Assembly (NCBI GenBank): GCA_016213325.1
Contig: JACRAY010000009.1
Location: forward strand, 248,001 to 312,000
Source of the DNA: Burkholderiales bacterium
GTDB lineage: Bacteria; Pseudomonadota; Gammaproteobacteria; Burkholderiales; Burkholderiaceae_C
Length of the DNA: 64,000 nt
Reading direction: 5' to 3'
Shown: positions 25,751-36,856 of the stretch, piece after piece
Numbering within the stretch: position 1 is the stretch's first letter
Layout of the letters: every line of letters starts with the position of its first letter
Program-made: the position numbers and the translations under genes
Notes under the pieces: model-generated
What the model saw: the letters and a program-made list of their open reading frames with translations, nothing else
Told to the model about the DNA's origin: nothing
The model's database searches: none

Positions 25751-26836
25751 CTAGCGTTTCGACAGCTTGCGATACACAGTGGCGCGGCTGATGCCCAGCG
25801 CCTGCGCGGCCTGGGTGACGTTGCCGCGGGCATCCGCCACGGCGCGGCGGATCATGGCAATTTCGACGTCGCGCAACGGCGTGCGCGGCACGTGCTGCGG
25901 TGCGGTGCCCGCACGCAGGGGCAGGGCCAGCACACGCAGCCCGGACCACAGCAGCAGCTCGACAGTACCTTGCGGTGCCGAGCGCCCGGCCGCATCGAAC
26001 AGCGGCTCCCAGGGCTGCGCGATCCATTCGCTGCAATGCAGCGACGCGCCGCCGGCCGCGAGCTGCGGCACCATCTGGCGCGCAGCCTGGTTGCTGCCGG
26101 TGACGTAGCCATCGGCATCTACCGCCACCAGGGCGTCGTCGTCGCCGCCCAGCGCGCGGCCCGGCCAGTTCAGGCGGACGAGCAGGCTGTGCGGGCGAGC
26201 CAGGGTCAGCGAGTTTTCGATGCTGCGCGCGGCCTGCGCCACCAGGTGCTGCAGCTCGGGCCGCTCCAGCGCGTCGATGCCGGTCAGGTCGAGCATGCCG
26301 GCGCACTGGCCATCCGGGTTGAAGAACGGGGCGCCGGCACAGCTGTAGCAGCCGGTGTCCTGGAAAAAGTGCTCGCCGCGGTGCAGCCAGACCGGCTGCA
26401 GCTCGGCCAGCGCCGCGCCGATGGCCGTGGTGCCCACCGCGCGCTCCGACAGGTCCACGCCGGTGCGCGTGATCAGGTTGGCACGCGGGTCCGACGTGTC
26501 GATGGGGCCCTGCGCATCGATCACCACGCCGGCGGAGTCGGTGAGGATCGCGAAGTAGCGGGTGGTGGCGATGGCACGCGCCAGCCGGCCCAGGATCGGC
26601 TGGGCGGCCGCCAGCAGCTCCTGGTTGGCGTCGCGCACGCGCCTGAGCGCCTGCGCGGGCACCAGGTCGAACGCCACCCGCTCCTCGGGCCGCTGGCCGC
26701 CTTCCAGGCAGCGCCGCCACGAGCGCTCCAGCCAGGGCCGGTCGGACCAGCCGCCGGCGCGTCCTTCCGACATCACGGCGGTGCGCCTGCGCGCGATCTG
26801 CAACAGGCGCTCGGCGGCGGGTGAAGGCATGCTCAT
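25751..26836 (-). CDS. GAF-domain regulator with C-terminal Fis-type HTH, lacking an AAA+ domain
   Basis: A 361-residue protein resembling AcoR-type activators. It has an N-terminal GAF region ([36 protein letters not shown]), a PAS-like middle ([18 protein letters not shown]) and a C-terminal HTH_8 ([20 protein letters not shown]). The central sigma-54 ATPase of AcoR is absent, so it cannot remodel sigma-54 polymerase. It is divergent from the cox-type operon and probably controls it. Alternative ATGs exist at 26830, 26845 and 26884. Confidence 0.85.
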   Translation of the reverse strand: MSMPSPAAERLLQIARRRTAVMSEGRAGGWSDRPWLERSWRRCLEGGQRPEERVAFDLVPAQALRRVRDANQELLAAAQPILGRLARAIATTRYFAILTDSAGVVIDAQGPIDTSDPRANLITRTGVDLSERAVGTTAIGAALAELQPVWLHRGEHFFQDTGCYSCAGAPFFNPDGQCAGMLDLTGIDALERPELQHLVAQAARSIENSLTLARPHSLLVRLNWPGRALGGDDDALVAVDADGYVTGSNQAARQMVPQLAAGGASLHCSEWIAQPWEPLFDAAGRSAPQGTVELLLWSGLRVLALPLRAGTAPQHVPRTPLRDVEIAMIRRAVADARGNVTQAAQALGISRATVYRKLSKR

Positions 26837-26961
26837 CCGGCGCATTGTTCCATTTTGAGAATTTCGTGTCAGGCCCATCGTCACCTAGGGTTTCGCCTAG
26901 GAATCCCACCCCGTGCAAGCCAAAGAATGATCGCTCCCAGGGCCAGACACCAGGAGACAAC

Positions 26962-27432
<471 letters not shown>

Positions 27433-27441
27433 GAGGCAACC

Positions 27442-29811
<2,370 letters not shown>

Positions 29812-29826
29812 AGGAAGGAGACCACC

Positions 29827-30621
29827 ATGTACGCATTCACGTTCGAACGTCCTTCCACCACCGCCGATGCGGCGAAGAAAGCCGCAGCCGGCGGCGCCAA
29901 GCTGCTGGCTGGCGGGCAGACGCTGCTGGCTTCGATGAAGCTCAGGCTGGCAAGCCCCGAGACCCTGGTGGACCTGGGCGGCATCGCGGAGCTGGCCGGC
30001 ATCCGGCGCGACGGCAACTCGCTGGTGATCGGCGCGATGACGCGCCACGCCGACGTGGCCGACAGCGCCGAGGTACGCGCCGCCATTCCGGCGCTGGCCG
30101 ACCTGGCATCGGGCATCGGCGACAAGCAGGTGCGCGCGATGGGCACCATCGGCGGCTCCGTGGCCAACAATGACCCGGCCGCCTGCTACCCCAGCGCGCT
30201 GCTGGCGCTGGGCGCGACCGTCCACACCATGACGCGCAAGATTGCGGCCGACGACTTCTTCCAGGGCATGTTCACCACGGCGCTGCAGGACGGGGAGATC
30301 ATCACCGCGGTGAGCTTCCCGGTCGCCAAGCGCGCGGCCTACATGAAGTTCCGCCAGCCGGCGTCGCGCTTTGCGCTGATCGGCGTGTTCGTGGCGCAGG
30401 GCGATGCCGGTGTGCGCGTAGCCGTCACGGGTGGCGGCAACGGGGTATTCCGCCACAGCGGGCTGGAGCAGGCGCTGTCGAAGAGCTTCAGGCCGGAGTC
30501 GGCGGCGGCGGTGAAGATCGACGCTTCGGAGCTGTCGTCGGACCTGCATGCCAGTGCGGCTTATCGCGCCAACCTGGTGAGCGTGATGGCCCAGCGGGCG
30601 GTAGCGAAGGCGCTGGGTTGA
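29827..30621 (+). CDS. coxM: FAD-binding medium subunit, CoxM-like
   Basis: A 264-residue flavoprotein subunit. The FAD motifs are KLLAGGQTLLASMKLRLA and RAMGTIGGSVANNDPAACYP. It completes the S-L-M trimer unit and transfers electrons to an external acceptor. AAGGAG lies 8 nt before the ATG. The S-L-M order, as opposed to the M-S-L of form I CODH, supports the form II assignment. Confidence 0.92.
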   Translation: MYAFTFERPSTTADAAKKAAAGGAKLLAGGQTLLASMKLRLASPETLVDLGGIAELAGIRRDGNSLVIGAMTRHADVADSAEVRAAIPALADLASGIGDKQVRAMGTIGGSVANNDPAACYPSALLALGATVHTMTRKIAADDFFQGMFTTALQDGEIITAVSFPVAKRAAYMKFRQPASRFALIGVFVAQGDAGVRVAVTGGGNGVFRHSGLEQALSKSFRPESAAAVKIDASELSSDLHASAAYRANLVSVMAQRAVAKALG

Positions 30622-30631
30622 CAATGGGGGC

Positions 30632-31525
30632 ATGTTCGATTCCATCGATTCCCTCCAGGCCGGATTAGGCGCGGTCGGCTATTTCGCCGACCGCCGCCTG
30701 GCCACCGCCGTCTTCCTCGCGCTGAAGCTGCAGCGCCCGCTGCTGCTCGAGGGCGAACCGGGCGTCGGCAAGACCGAGCTGGCGAAGGCGCTGGCGCTCG
30801 CGCTGCAGCGCGAGCTGCTGCGCCTGCAGTGTTACGACGGCATGGAGCTGCGCGAAGCGCTCTACGAGTGGAACTACACCGCCCAGCTGCTGCACATGCG
30901 CGCGGCCGAAGGCAAGGAAAGCACCGACCAGGTCGAGCGCGAGGTCTACCAGGATCGCTACCTGATCCGCCGCCCGCTGCTGCAGGCGCTGATGGCGCCC
31001 GAGCCCGGGGCCGTGCTGCTGGTCGACGAGGTGGACCGCGCCGACGAGCCGTTCGAGGCTTTCCTGCTGGAATACCTGGGCGAGTACCAGGTGAGCATTC
31101 CCGAGATCGGCACCATCCGCGCCAAGGCGGTCCCGGTCACCATCCTCACCAGCAACCGCACGCGCGAGCTGAACGACGCCGTGAAGCGCCGCTGCCTGTA
31201 CCACTGGCTCGACTACCCGGAGCGTGAGCGCGAGCTCGCGATCGTGCGTGCGCAGGTACCTCAGGCAGGCGATGCGCTGTCGCAGCAGGTGGCGCAGTTC
31301 GTGCAGCGCCTTCGCAGCCAGCCTTTTGCCGACGCTTTCCAGCGGGCACCGGGCATCGCCGAGAGCGTCGAGTGGGCCAAGGCGCTGGTGGCGCTGGACA
31401 CGCTGGTGGTCGACCCCGAAGTGGTCGCGGACACCGCGGGCATCCTCTTCAAGCAGCGCGAGGACGTTGCAGCGCTCACGCGCGACATGGCGGTGGAGTT
31501 GCTGAAGCCGGAGGAGGTGAGTTGA
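30632..31525 (+). CDS. coxD: MoxR-type AAA+ ATPase, CoxD-like maturation factor
   Basis: A 297-residue MoxR ATPase with Walker A GEPGVGKTELAKALA, Walker B AVLLVDEVDRAD and sensor stretch TILTSNRTRELNDAVKRRC. CoxD helps insert or modify the metal centre of aerobic CODH-type enzymes, working with the VWA protein CoxE. It follows coxM by 10 bp and precedes coxE. Confidence 0.9.
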   Translation: MFDSIDSLQAGLGAVGYFADRRLATAVFLALKLQRPLLLEGEPGVGKTELAKALALALQRELLRLQCYDGMELREALYEWNYTAQLLHMRAAEGKESTDQVEREVYQDRYLIRRPLLQALMAPEPGAVLLVDEVDRADEPFEAFLLEYLGEYQVSIPEIGTIRAKAVPVTILTSNRTRELNDAVKRRCLYHWLDYPERERELAIVRAQVPQAGDALSQQVAQFVQRLRSQPFADAFQRAPGIAESVEWAKALVALDTLVVDPEVVADTAGILFKQREDVAALTRDMAVELLKPEEVS

Positions 31526-31540
31526 CCTGCTCTCGTGGCC

Positions 31541-32719
31541 ATGCAACTCGGTGACTCCCGCGCCGGCAAGTTCGCCGACAACATAGCCGGCTTCGGCCGC
31601 GCGCTGCGGCGCGCCGGGGTTCGCATGGACTCGTCGCGCATCTCGCTCGCGCAGCAGGCTGCCTCGCTGGTGGGCGTGAAACGCAAGGACGACCTGTCGG
31701 CCGCCATGGAAGCCGTAATGGTGAGCCGCGAGCAGGACCGCGAAGTGTTCCGCGAACTGTTCGACGTCTTCTTCCGCGACCCGAAGGTGGCGCACAAGCT
31801 GCTGGCGCAGATGCTGCCTTCGGCCGAGTCCAAGGCCGAGCCGGTGAAGCGCCGCCCGCGCGTGCAGGAGGCGCTGGCGCCCCAGAAGGCATTCGGCAAC
31901 CTGCCCAAGCCCAGCGAGGAGCAGGTCGACCTGGACGCGGCCATGACCGCGAGCGACGTCGACCGCCTGCGCCATGCCGACTTCAATGCGCTGGGCGCTT
32001 CGGAGTACCGGCTGGTCGAGCGGCTGGCACGCGACGTGGCGATGCCGGTGCCTTTCGTGCCGTCGCGGCGCACGCGCCCCGGCCCCCGCGGCACGCAGTT
32101 GCACTGGGCGCGCACCTTCCGGCACGCGCTGCGCACCGGCTCCGAGCTGGTCGAGCTGCGCAAGCTGCAACGCGCGCGCGAACCGCTCCCGCTGCTGGTT
32201 CTGGTGGACGTATCGGGCTCGATGGAGCGCTACGCGCGGCTGCTGCTGGCCTTCCTGCACGCCGCCACGCGCGGGCAGCGCCGCCGCGACGTGTTCGCCT
32301 TCGGCACGCACCTGACCGACCTGACCCCGGCCTTCCGCATCGCGGACAGCGACGCCATGCTGGCCGCGGCCGGCGCCGCCATCAGCGACTACGCAGGCGG
32401 CACGCGGCTGGGCGAGTCGCTCACCACGCTGCGCGAGCGCCATGCCCGCAAGCTGGTGGGCCGCCGCACGCTGGTGCTGGTGATCAGCGACGGGCTCGAC
32501 ACGGGCGAGCCCGCGCAGCTGGCTACCGAGCTCGCCTGGCTCAAGCGCCGCTGCCGCAGTTTGCTGTGGCTCAACCCGCTGCTGCGCTACGACGGCTACG
32601 CTCCGCTGGCACGGGGTGCCGCCGTGCTGCACCGGCATGCCGACCGGATGCTCGCCGTGCACAACCTCGGTAAGCTCGAGGAACTCGCCGCGCACCTGGC
32701 TGCGGTGATGAAGACCTGA
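31541..32719 (+). CDS. coxE: VWA-domain protein, CoxE-like maturation factor
   Basis: A 392-residue cytoplasmic protein. The C-terminal half is a von Willebrand A domain with a MIDAS-like LVLVDVSGSMERYARLLL and VISDGLDTGE. The N-terminal half is helical (RAGKFADNIAGFGRALRRAG). CoxE partners the MoxR ATPase in maturing molybdenum hydroxylases. A GTG at 31535 is an alternative start 6 bp upstream. Confidence 0.9.
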   Translation: MQLGDSRAGKFADNIAGFGRALRRAGVRMDSSRISLAQQAASLVGVKRKDDLSAAMEAVMVSREQDREVFRELFDVFFRDPKVAHKLLAQMLPSAESKAEPVKRRPRVQEALAPQKAFGNLPKPSEEQVDLDAAMTASDVDRLRHADFNALGASEYRLVERLARDVAMPVPFVPSRRTRPGPRGTQLHWARTFRHALRTGSELVELRKLQRAREPLPLLVLVDVSGSMERYARLLLAFLHAATRGQRRRDVFAFGTHLTDLTPAFRIADSDAMLAAAGAAISDYAGGTRLGESLTTLRERHARKLVGRRTLVLVISDGLDTGEPAQLATELAWLKRRCRSLLWLNPLLRYDGYAPLARGAAVLHRHADRMLAVHNLGKLEELAAHLAAVMKT

Positions 32720-32738
32720 CGCCAAGGAAGAAACCACG

Positions 32739-33311
32739 ATGGACATGCAAGGCAGTCGCCACCTGGCCGTGTCGCAACAGCAGGCCTGGGAAGCGCTCAA
32801 CGATCCCGGCGTGCTGAAGGTGTGCATCCCGGGCTGCGAAAAGATCGAGCCGACCGGCGAGGGCCAGTACGCCATCGGCATGGCGGTGCGCGTGGGGCCG
32901 GTCGCGGCCAAGTTCAACGGCAAGATCGCGCTGGAAGACGTGACGCCGCCCGCGAGCTACACGATCCGCTTCGAAGGGCAGGGCGGCCCGGCCGGCTTCG
33001 GCAAGGGGAGTGCGCAGGTCAAGCTGGCGCCGCCGCTTGAAGGGCGTGGCTGCGACCTCACCTACACCGCGCAGGCCCAGGTCGGCGGCAAGATCGCGCA
33101 GGTGGGGCAGCGGCTGATCGACGGCGTGGCCAAGTCGATGGCCGAGGATTTCTTCAAGCGTTTCGACGACGAGATGGCCAAGCGCTACCCCGAGGCCTAT
33201 GCGGCCGCCGCCGGGCCTGTTGCCGTTGCCGGCAAGAAACCCGTGCCGGTGTGGGTGTGGGCCGCCGGCGCTATCGTGGCGCTGGCCATCCTGTGGCTGC
33301 TGGCGCGCTGA
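32739..33311 (+). CDS. coxG: CoxG-like SRPBCC protein with C-terminal membrane anchor
   Basis: A 190-residue protein. Residues 1-150 form a START/SRPBCC fold of the CoxG group (GSRHLAVSQQQAWEALNDP, IPGCEKIEPTGEGQY). A single C-terminal hydrophobic helix follows (VWVWAAGAIVALAILWLLA). CoxG is thought to recruit CODH-type enzymes to the cytoplasmic membrane. AAGGAAGAAACCACG precedes the ATG. Confidence 0.9.
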   Translation: MDMQGSRHLAVSQQQAWEALNDPGVLKVCIPGCEKIEPTGEGQYAIGMAVRVGPVAAKFNGKIALEDVTPPASYTIRFEGQGGPAGFGKGSAQVKLAPPLEGRGCDLTYTAQAQVGGKIAQVGQRLIDGVAKSMAEDFFKRFDDEMAKRYPEAYAAAAGPVAVAGKKPVPVWVWAAGAIVALAILWLLAR

Positions 33312-33321
33312 AGGAGCGACG

Positions 33322-34359
33322 ATGGAAAACCTGGACGTGATGGTGCTGCGGGCCCTGCGCGACTGGCGGCTTGCAGGCAAGCGCGCGCTGCTGGCGACGG
33401 TGGTGCGGACCTGGGGCTCGTCGCCGCGGCCCGTGGGTTCCATCATGGCGATGTGCGAGGACGGCTCGGTGGTCGGCTCGGTTTCGGGCGGCTGCATCGA
33501 AGACGACCTCGTGTACCGCCACAAGCAGGCCATGCCCTCGGGCCCGCCGGCTTTCGTGAAGTACGGCGTGACGGCCGACGAAGCCCACCGGTTCGGCCTG
33601 CCGTGCGGCGGCACGCTGGAGCTCGTGCTGGAGTACGACCCGGACGCGGCCAGCCTGCAGCAGCTGGTGGCTGCCCTCGAGGCCGGGCGGCTCGTGCGCC
33701 GCACCACTCGCCTGTCGGACGGCGCCGTCACGCTGTCCGAGGCGCTGGCGCCCGAAGACCTGCGTATCAACGGCGAGCTGGCCAACACCTTCGGCCCCGA
33801 GTTCCGCATGCTGCTGATAGGCGCCGGGCAGCTCACGGAGTACCTGGCGACCATGGCGCTCTTCAGCGGGTTCGCGGTGACGGTATGCGACCCGCGCGAG
33901 GAGTACCGCAGCGCCTGGAGCGTGGCCGGCGCCCGGGTGGTGAGCGACATGCCCGACGACGTGGTGACCGCCTTCTGCCCCGACCGGCGCAGCTGCGTGG
34001 TGGCGCTCACGCACGACCCGAAGCTGGACGACCTGGCCCTGATGGAGGCACTGAAGACCGACGCCTTCTACGTGGGCGCCATCGGCAGCCGGCGCAACAA
34101 CGACTCGCGGCATGCCCGCATGCAGGAGCACTTCGGCCTGTCCGAAACCGAACTGCGGCGGCTGCGCGGGCCCATCGGCATCTACATCGGCAGCAAGACC
34201 CCGCCGGAGATCGCGGTGAGCATCATGGCCGAGATCCTGGCCGTGAAGAACGGCGTGACCCTGCCGCGCGACATGGAGGTGGCGCAGGCCAAGAACCTGC
34301 GGGCAGTGGAGGCCAACCAGCCCGGGGAGGTGGTTTGCGGGGTAGTTTCGAGTACTTAA
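33322..34359 (+). CDS. coxF: XdhC/CoxF-family molybdenum cofactor insertion protein
   Basis: A 345-residue protein. It has the XdhC N-terminal motif ATVVRTWGSSPRPVGSIMAM and SVSGGCIEDDLVY, a middle Rossmann-like MLLIGAGQLTEYLATMALF, and a C-terminal VVALTHDPKLDDLALMEAL with YVGAIGSRRNN. This family binds and sulfurates the cofactor and delivers it to xanthine dehydrogenase-type apoenzymes. It is the last gene of the cox-type operon, 10 bp after coxG. Confidence 0.92.
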   Translation: MENLDVMVLRALRDWRLAGKRALLATVVRTWGSSPRPVGSIMAMCEDGSVVGSVSGGCIEDDLVYRHKQAMPSGPPAFVKYGVTADEAHRFGLPCGGTLELVLEYDPDAASLQQLVAALEAGRLVRRTTRLSDGAVTLSEALAPEDLRINGELANTFGPEFRMLLIGAGQLTEYLATMALFSGFAVTVCDPREEYRSAWSVAGARVVSDMPDDVVTAFCPDRRSCVVALTHDPKLDDLALMEALKTDAFYVGAIGSRRNNDSRHARMQEHFGLSETELRRLRGPIGIYIGSKTPPEIAVSIMAEILAVKNGVTLPRDMEVAQAKNLRAVEANQPGEVVCGVVSST

Positions 34360-34417
34360 TAGTTAGTAAAAAAGTTCTTTTCACGGTGCCATAGGCGGGA
34401 AACACGACCCGGGCACA

Positions 34418-34741
34418 ATGAAGCCCATGACGGTCCTGTACTTGGCCGGTCTCGGGCGTGGGGGACTGAGCCGCAATCGAATCTGGGTGGAACGCGCCTT
34501 TCCCGAAAGGCGCTGGGTGATCGCGGACGTGCAGGTTTGCGACGACGGCAGCCGCCGCGTGGTGATAGAGCCCCTGGACGACCGCACGCGCGAGGCCAAT
34601 TATTCCGAAAGCTACTTCCGGCGGCACTTCATGGACCTGGCCGCGTGGCTCAGCCGCGAGAACGAGCGCGTTTTGCGCAAAGCCAAGCGGCGTGACTCTG
34701 CCGAAGTGCTGACGCACATGGCGCAGATGAACGGCTCCTAG
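34418..34741 (+). CDS. Small conserved hypothetical protein
   Basis: A 107-residue basic, soluble protein starting MKPMTVLYLAGLGRGGLSRN, with RRVVIEPLDDRTREANYS in the middle and a helical C-terminus (SRENERVLRKAKRRDSAEVL). No signal or membrane segment and no family I recognise. It follows the cox-type operon after a 58-bp AT-richer gap and precedes the carotenoid-type gene by 10 bp, so it may belong to that transcript. Codon use looks genuine for this genome. Confidence 0.6.
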   Translation: MKPMTVLYLAGLGRGGLSRNRIWVERAFPERRWVIADVQVCDDGSRRVVIEPLDDRTREANYSESYFRRHFMDLAAWLSRENERVLRKAKRRDSAEVLTHMAQMNGS

Positions 34742-34751
34742 GCAGCAAAAG

Positions 34752-35558
34752 ATGCTACAAACCGCTCCGATGGGGGAGCGGAGTTTGTCGATCGATAAAG
34801 CCTTGGCCGCCGCGGGCGGCATCGCACTGGCGGCCTGGGCCGCCACCAGTTACCCATTGCAGACCCTGGTGCTCGTGCTGTCGTCGCTGGCGATGGCGGG
34901 CGCCAGCCTGTGGTCGTGCCGCGAGCTGCTGGGCGCGCGCAGCGCCTGGACCTTCGCGGCCATCGCGGCTGCGCTCGGCTGGTTTGCCGAGGAGATGGGG
35001 TCCACCCGCGGCTGGTTCTTCGGCCACTACACCTACACCGACGTGCTCGGCCCGCGCCTGGGCTCGGTGCCCATCGTCATCCCGCTCATGTGGTTCGGCC
35101 TCGCGCACATCGGAGCGCTGATGGCGTCGCTGCTGCTGTGGCGCACGCCGGTGCCCCCGGCGGGCGGCTGGAAGACACTAGCGCTCGCCGCCTTTCTCGC
35201 GGCGCTGCTGGTCACCGCCTTCGACCTGGCCGCCGACCCGTACTTCGTCTACCAGCTCAAGGCCTGGATCATGAAGGAGACCGACGGCGACTGGTTCGGC
35301 GAGACCATGTGGGGCTTCGCCGGCTGGATGACGGTGAGCTTCACCATCGTCGCGCTGTTCCTGGCGGTCGACAAGCCGAAGCTGCGTCCGGGCGCGGATG
35401 CGGCAGCAGCGCTGGTGCCGGTGCTGGTGTACGGCGCCCTCATGCTGTTCCAGGCCGCCTTCAGCGAGCGGCCCGAGCTGCGCGTGATCCCGCTGTTCGC
35501 CATGGGCATCCCGCTGCTGGTGGCCACGGTGGCCTGGAGCCAATGGAGGCGTGCATGA
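34752..35558 (+). CDS. CruF/COG2324-type carotenoid biosynthesis membrane protein
   Basis: A 268-residue protein with about seven membrane segments. Family-typical residues include GWFAEEMGSTRGWFFGHYTY (Glu, Gly and Tyr-Xaa-Tyr) followed by VPIVIPLMWFGLAH and a later FDLAADPYFV. CruF-type proteins hydrate carotenoid ends, but the family is broad. No phytoene synthase or desaturase is adjacent, so a carotenoid substrate is not established. Its stop overlaps the next ATG (ATGA). Confidence 0.75.
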   Translation: MLQTAPMGERSLSIDKALAAAGGIALAAWAATSYPLQTLVLVLSSLAMAGASLWSCRELLGARSAWTFAAIAAALGWFAEEMGSTRGWFFGHYTYTDVLGPRLGSVPIVIPLMWFGLAHIGALMASLLLWRTPVPPAGGWKTLALAAFLAALLVTAFDLAADPYFVYQLKAWIMKETDGDWFGETMWGFAGWMTVSFTIVALFLAVDKPKLRPGADAAAALVPVLVYGALMLFQAAFSERPELRVIPLFAMGIPLLVATVAWSQWRRA

Positions 35559-36856
35559 GCGCGCAGCCATGGGCAGCGATGGCGCGCGAAGGCGACCCGC
35601 TGGCCGACGAGACGGTGGCGGCCATCGGCGTCGCGCGCCTGGGCGAAGCCACGCGCCTCATCCAGCAGTGGACGACCAACGCGAGCCTGGTGGACTGGGC
35701 GCCCGCGGACGCCGACCCCGAGGTGGTGGCCGACCTGCGCCACTACCTCGACCAGGCGATGCAGCTGCCCGCGTGGACGCGCCCAGCCGACGTTGCGCGA
35801 GCCGAGGAAGTCTTCATGGACTACGGCCCGCTCTCGTGCGTGCTGCTGTTCTGCGCCAGCCTGCCGCAGTGCTACGTGATGCCGCAGTTGTCGGAAGTGC
35901 TGCACATCGCGGGCCAGCTGGAGGCGCACACCGAGTACCGCATCCGCCAGACCGCGGCCATGGTGTTCCCGGTGATGATGCGCGGCGGGCTCACGCGGCC
36001 CGATGGCGGCGGCGTGGCGCAGGTGCTCAAGGTGCGGCTGATCCACGCGTCGATCCGCCTGCTGATCCTGACGCACCCCGAGTCGGCCGCGGCCGCGCAC
36101 GCGCACCCTGCGAACGACCTGCACCAGGCACTGCTGTGCTACCACTGGCACCCCGAGGTGCAGGGCATGCCTTGCAGCCAACTCGAGCTGGCCTACACGC
36201 TGCTCACCTTCAGCTACGTGTTCCTCCACGGCATGCGCCAGTTCGGCATGCCCTTGTCGAAAGAGGACGAAGAGGCCTACCTGCACACGTGGAACGTGGT
36301 GGGCCACGTGCTGGGCATCCGCGAAGAGCTGATGGTGCAGACGATGGACAGGGCCAAGGCGGACTTCGACGCCCTGCAGGCGATGGCGCGCGAGCGTCCC
36401 GCCGACCCGGACGCGCGGCCCGGCCTCGGCCGCGCCCTCGTCGCGACCATGGCGCGGTCGATCGAACTGCCGGTCATCCGGCACATCCCGGTGCCGATGA
36501 CGCGCTGGCTGATCGGCCGCCGCGCGGCCAACGAGATCGGCGTCAACCAGCGCGTCGGCCTGCTCACTTACGCCGTGTTCGTCACCGGCCGATTCGCCGT
36601 GCGCATGGTCGATGCGGTCGTGCGCCTCGTAGTGCCGGGCTTCTCATTCACGCGGCTCTTCACCCGCGTGGTCGGCTACCACTTCCTCACGCGCTTCCTG
36701 CTGGACCAGACGCGGCCGCTCGGACTGCCCACCGAATTGATCGGGCCGATGCGCCAGACCGTGGCGCAGTGGCACCGCGACGACCGCGCGCCGCGCTGGA
36801 TGAAGCGGCTGGAGAACCGCATGACCACGCAGGGCGAATGGAGGACGGCTTCGTGA
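35555..36856 (+). CDS. MpaB-type oxygenase (DUF2236, latex-clearing-protein-like fold)
   Basis: A 433-residue protein of the oxygenase MpaB/DUF2236 group, helical heme-b proteins that include the rubber-cleaving Lcp. Typical stretches are FMDYGPLSCVLLFCASLP, TLLTFSYVFLHGMRQFGMP, EEAYLHTWNVVGHVLGI and a C-terminal hydrophobic region (AVRMVDAVVRLVVPGF). No Tat or Sec signal is visible. Overlaps on both sides link it to the carotenoid-type protein and the 7TM sensor. An isoprenoid-chain substrate would fit its neighbour, but this is inference. Confidence 0.8.
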   Translation: MSAQPWAAMAREGDPLADETVAAIGVARLGEATRLIQQWTTNASLVDWAPADADPEVVADLRHYLDQAMQLPAWTRPADVARAEEVFMDYGPLSCVLLFCASLPQCYVMPQLSEVLHIAGQLEAHTEYRIRQTAAMVFPVMMRGGLTRPDGGGVAQVLKVRLIHASIRLLILTHPESAAAAHAHPANDLHQALLCYHWHPEVQGMPCSQLELAYTLLTFSYVFLHGMRQFGMPLSKEDEEAYLHTWNVVGHVLGIREELMVQTMDRAKADFDALQAMARERPADPDARPGLGRALVATMARSIELPVIRHIPVPMTRWLIGRRAANEIGVNQRVGLLTYAVFVTGRFAVRMVDAVVRLVVPGFSFTRLFTRVVGYHFLTRFLLDQTRPLGLPTELIGPMRQTVAQWHRDDRAPRWMKRLENRMTTQGEWRTAS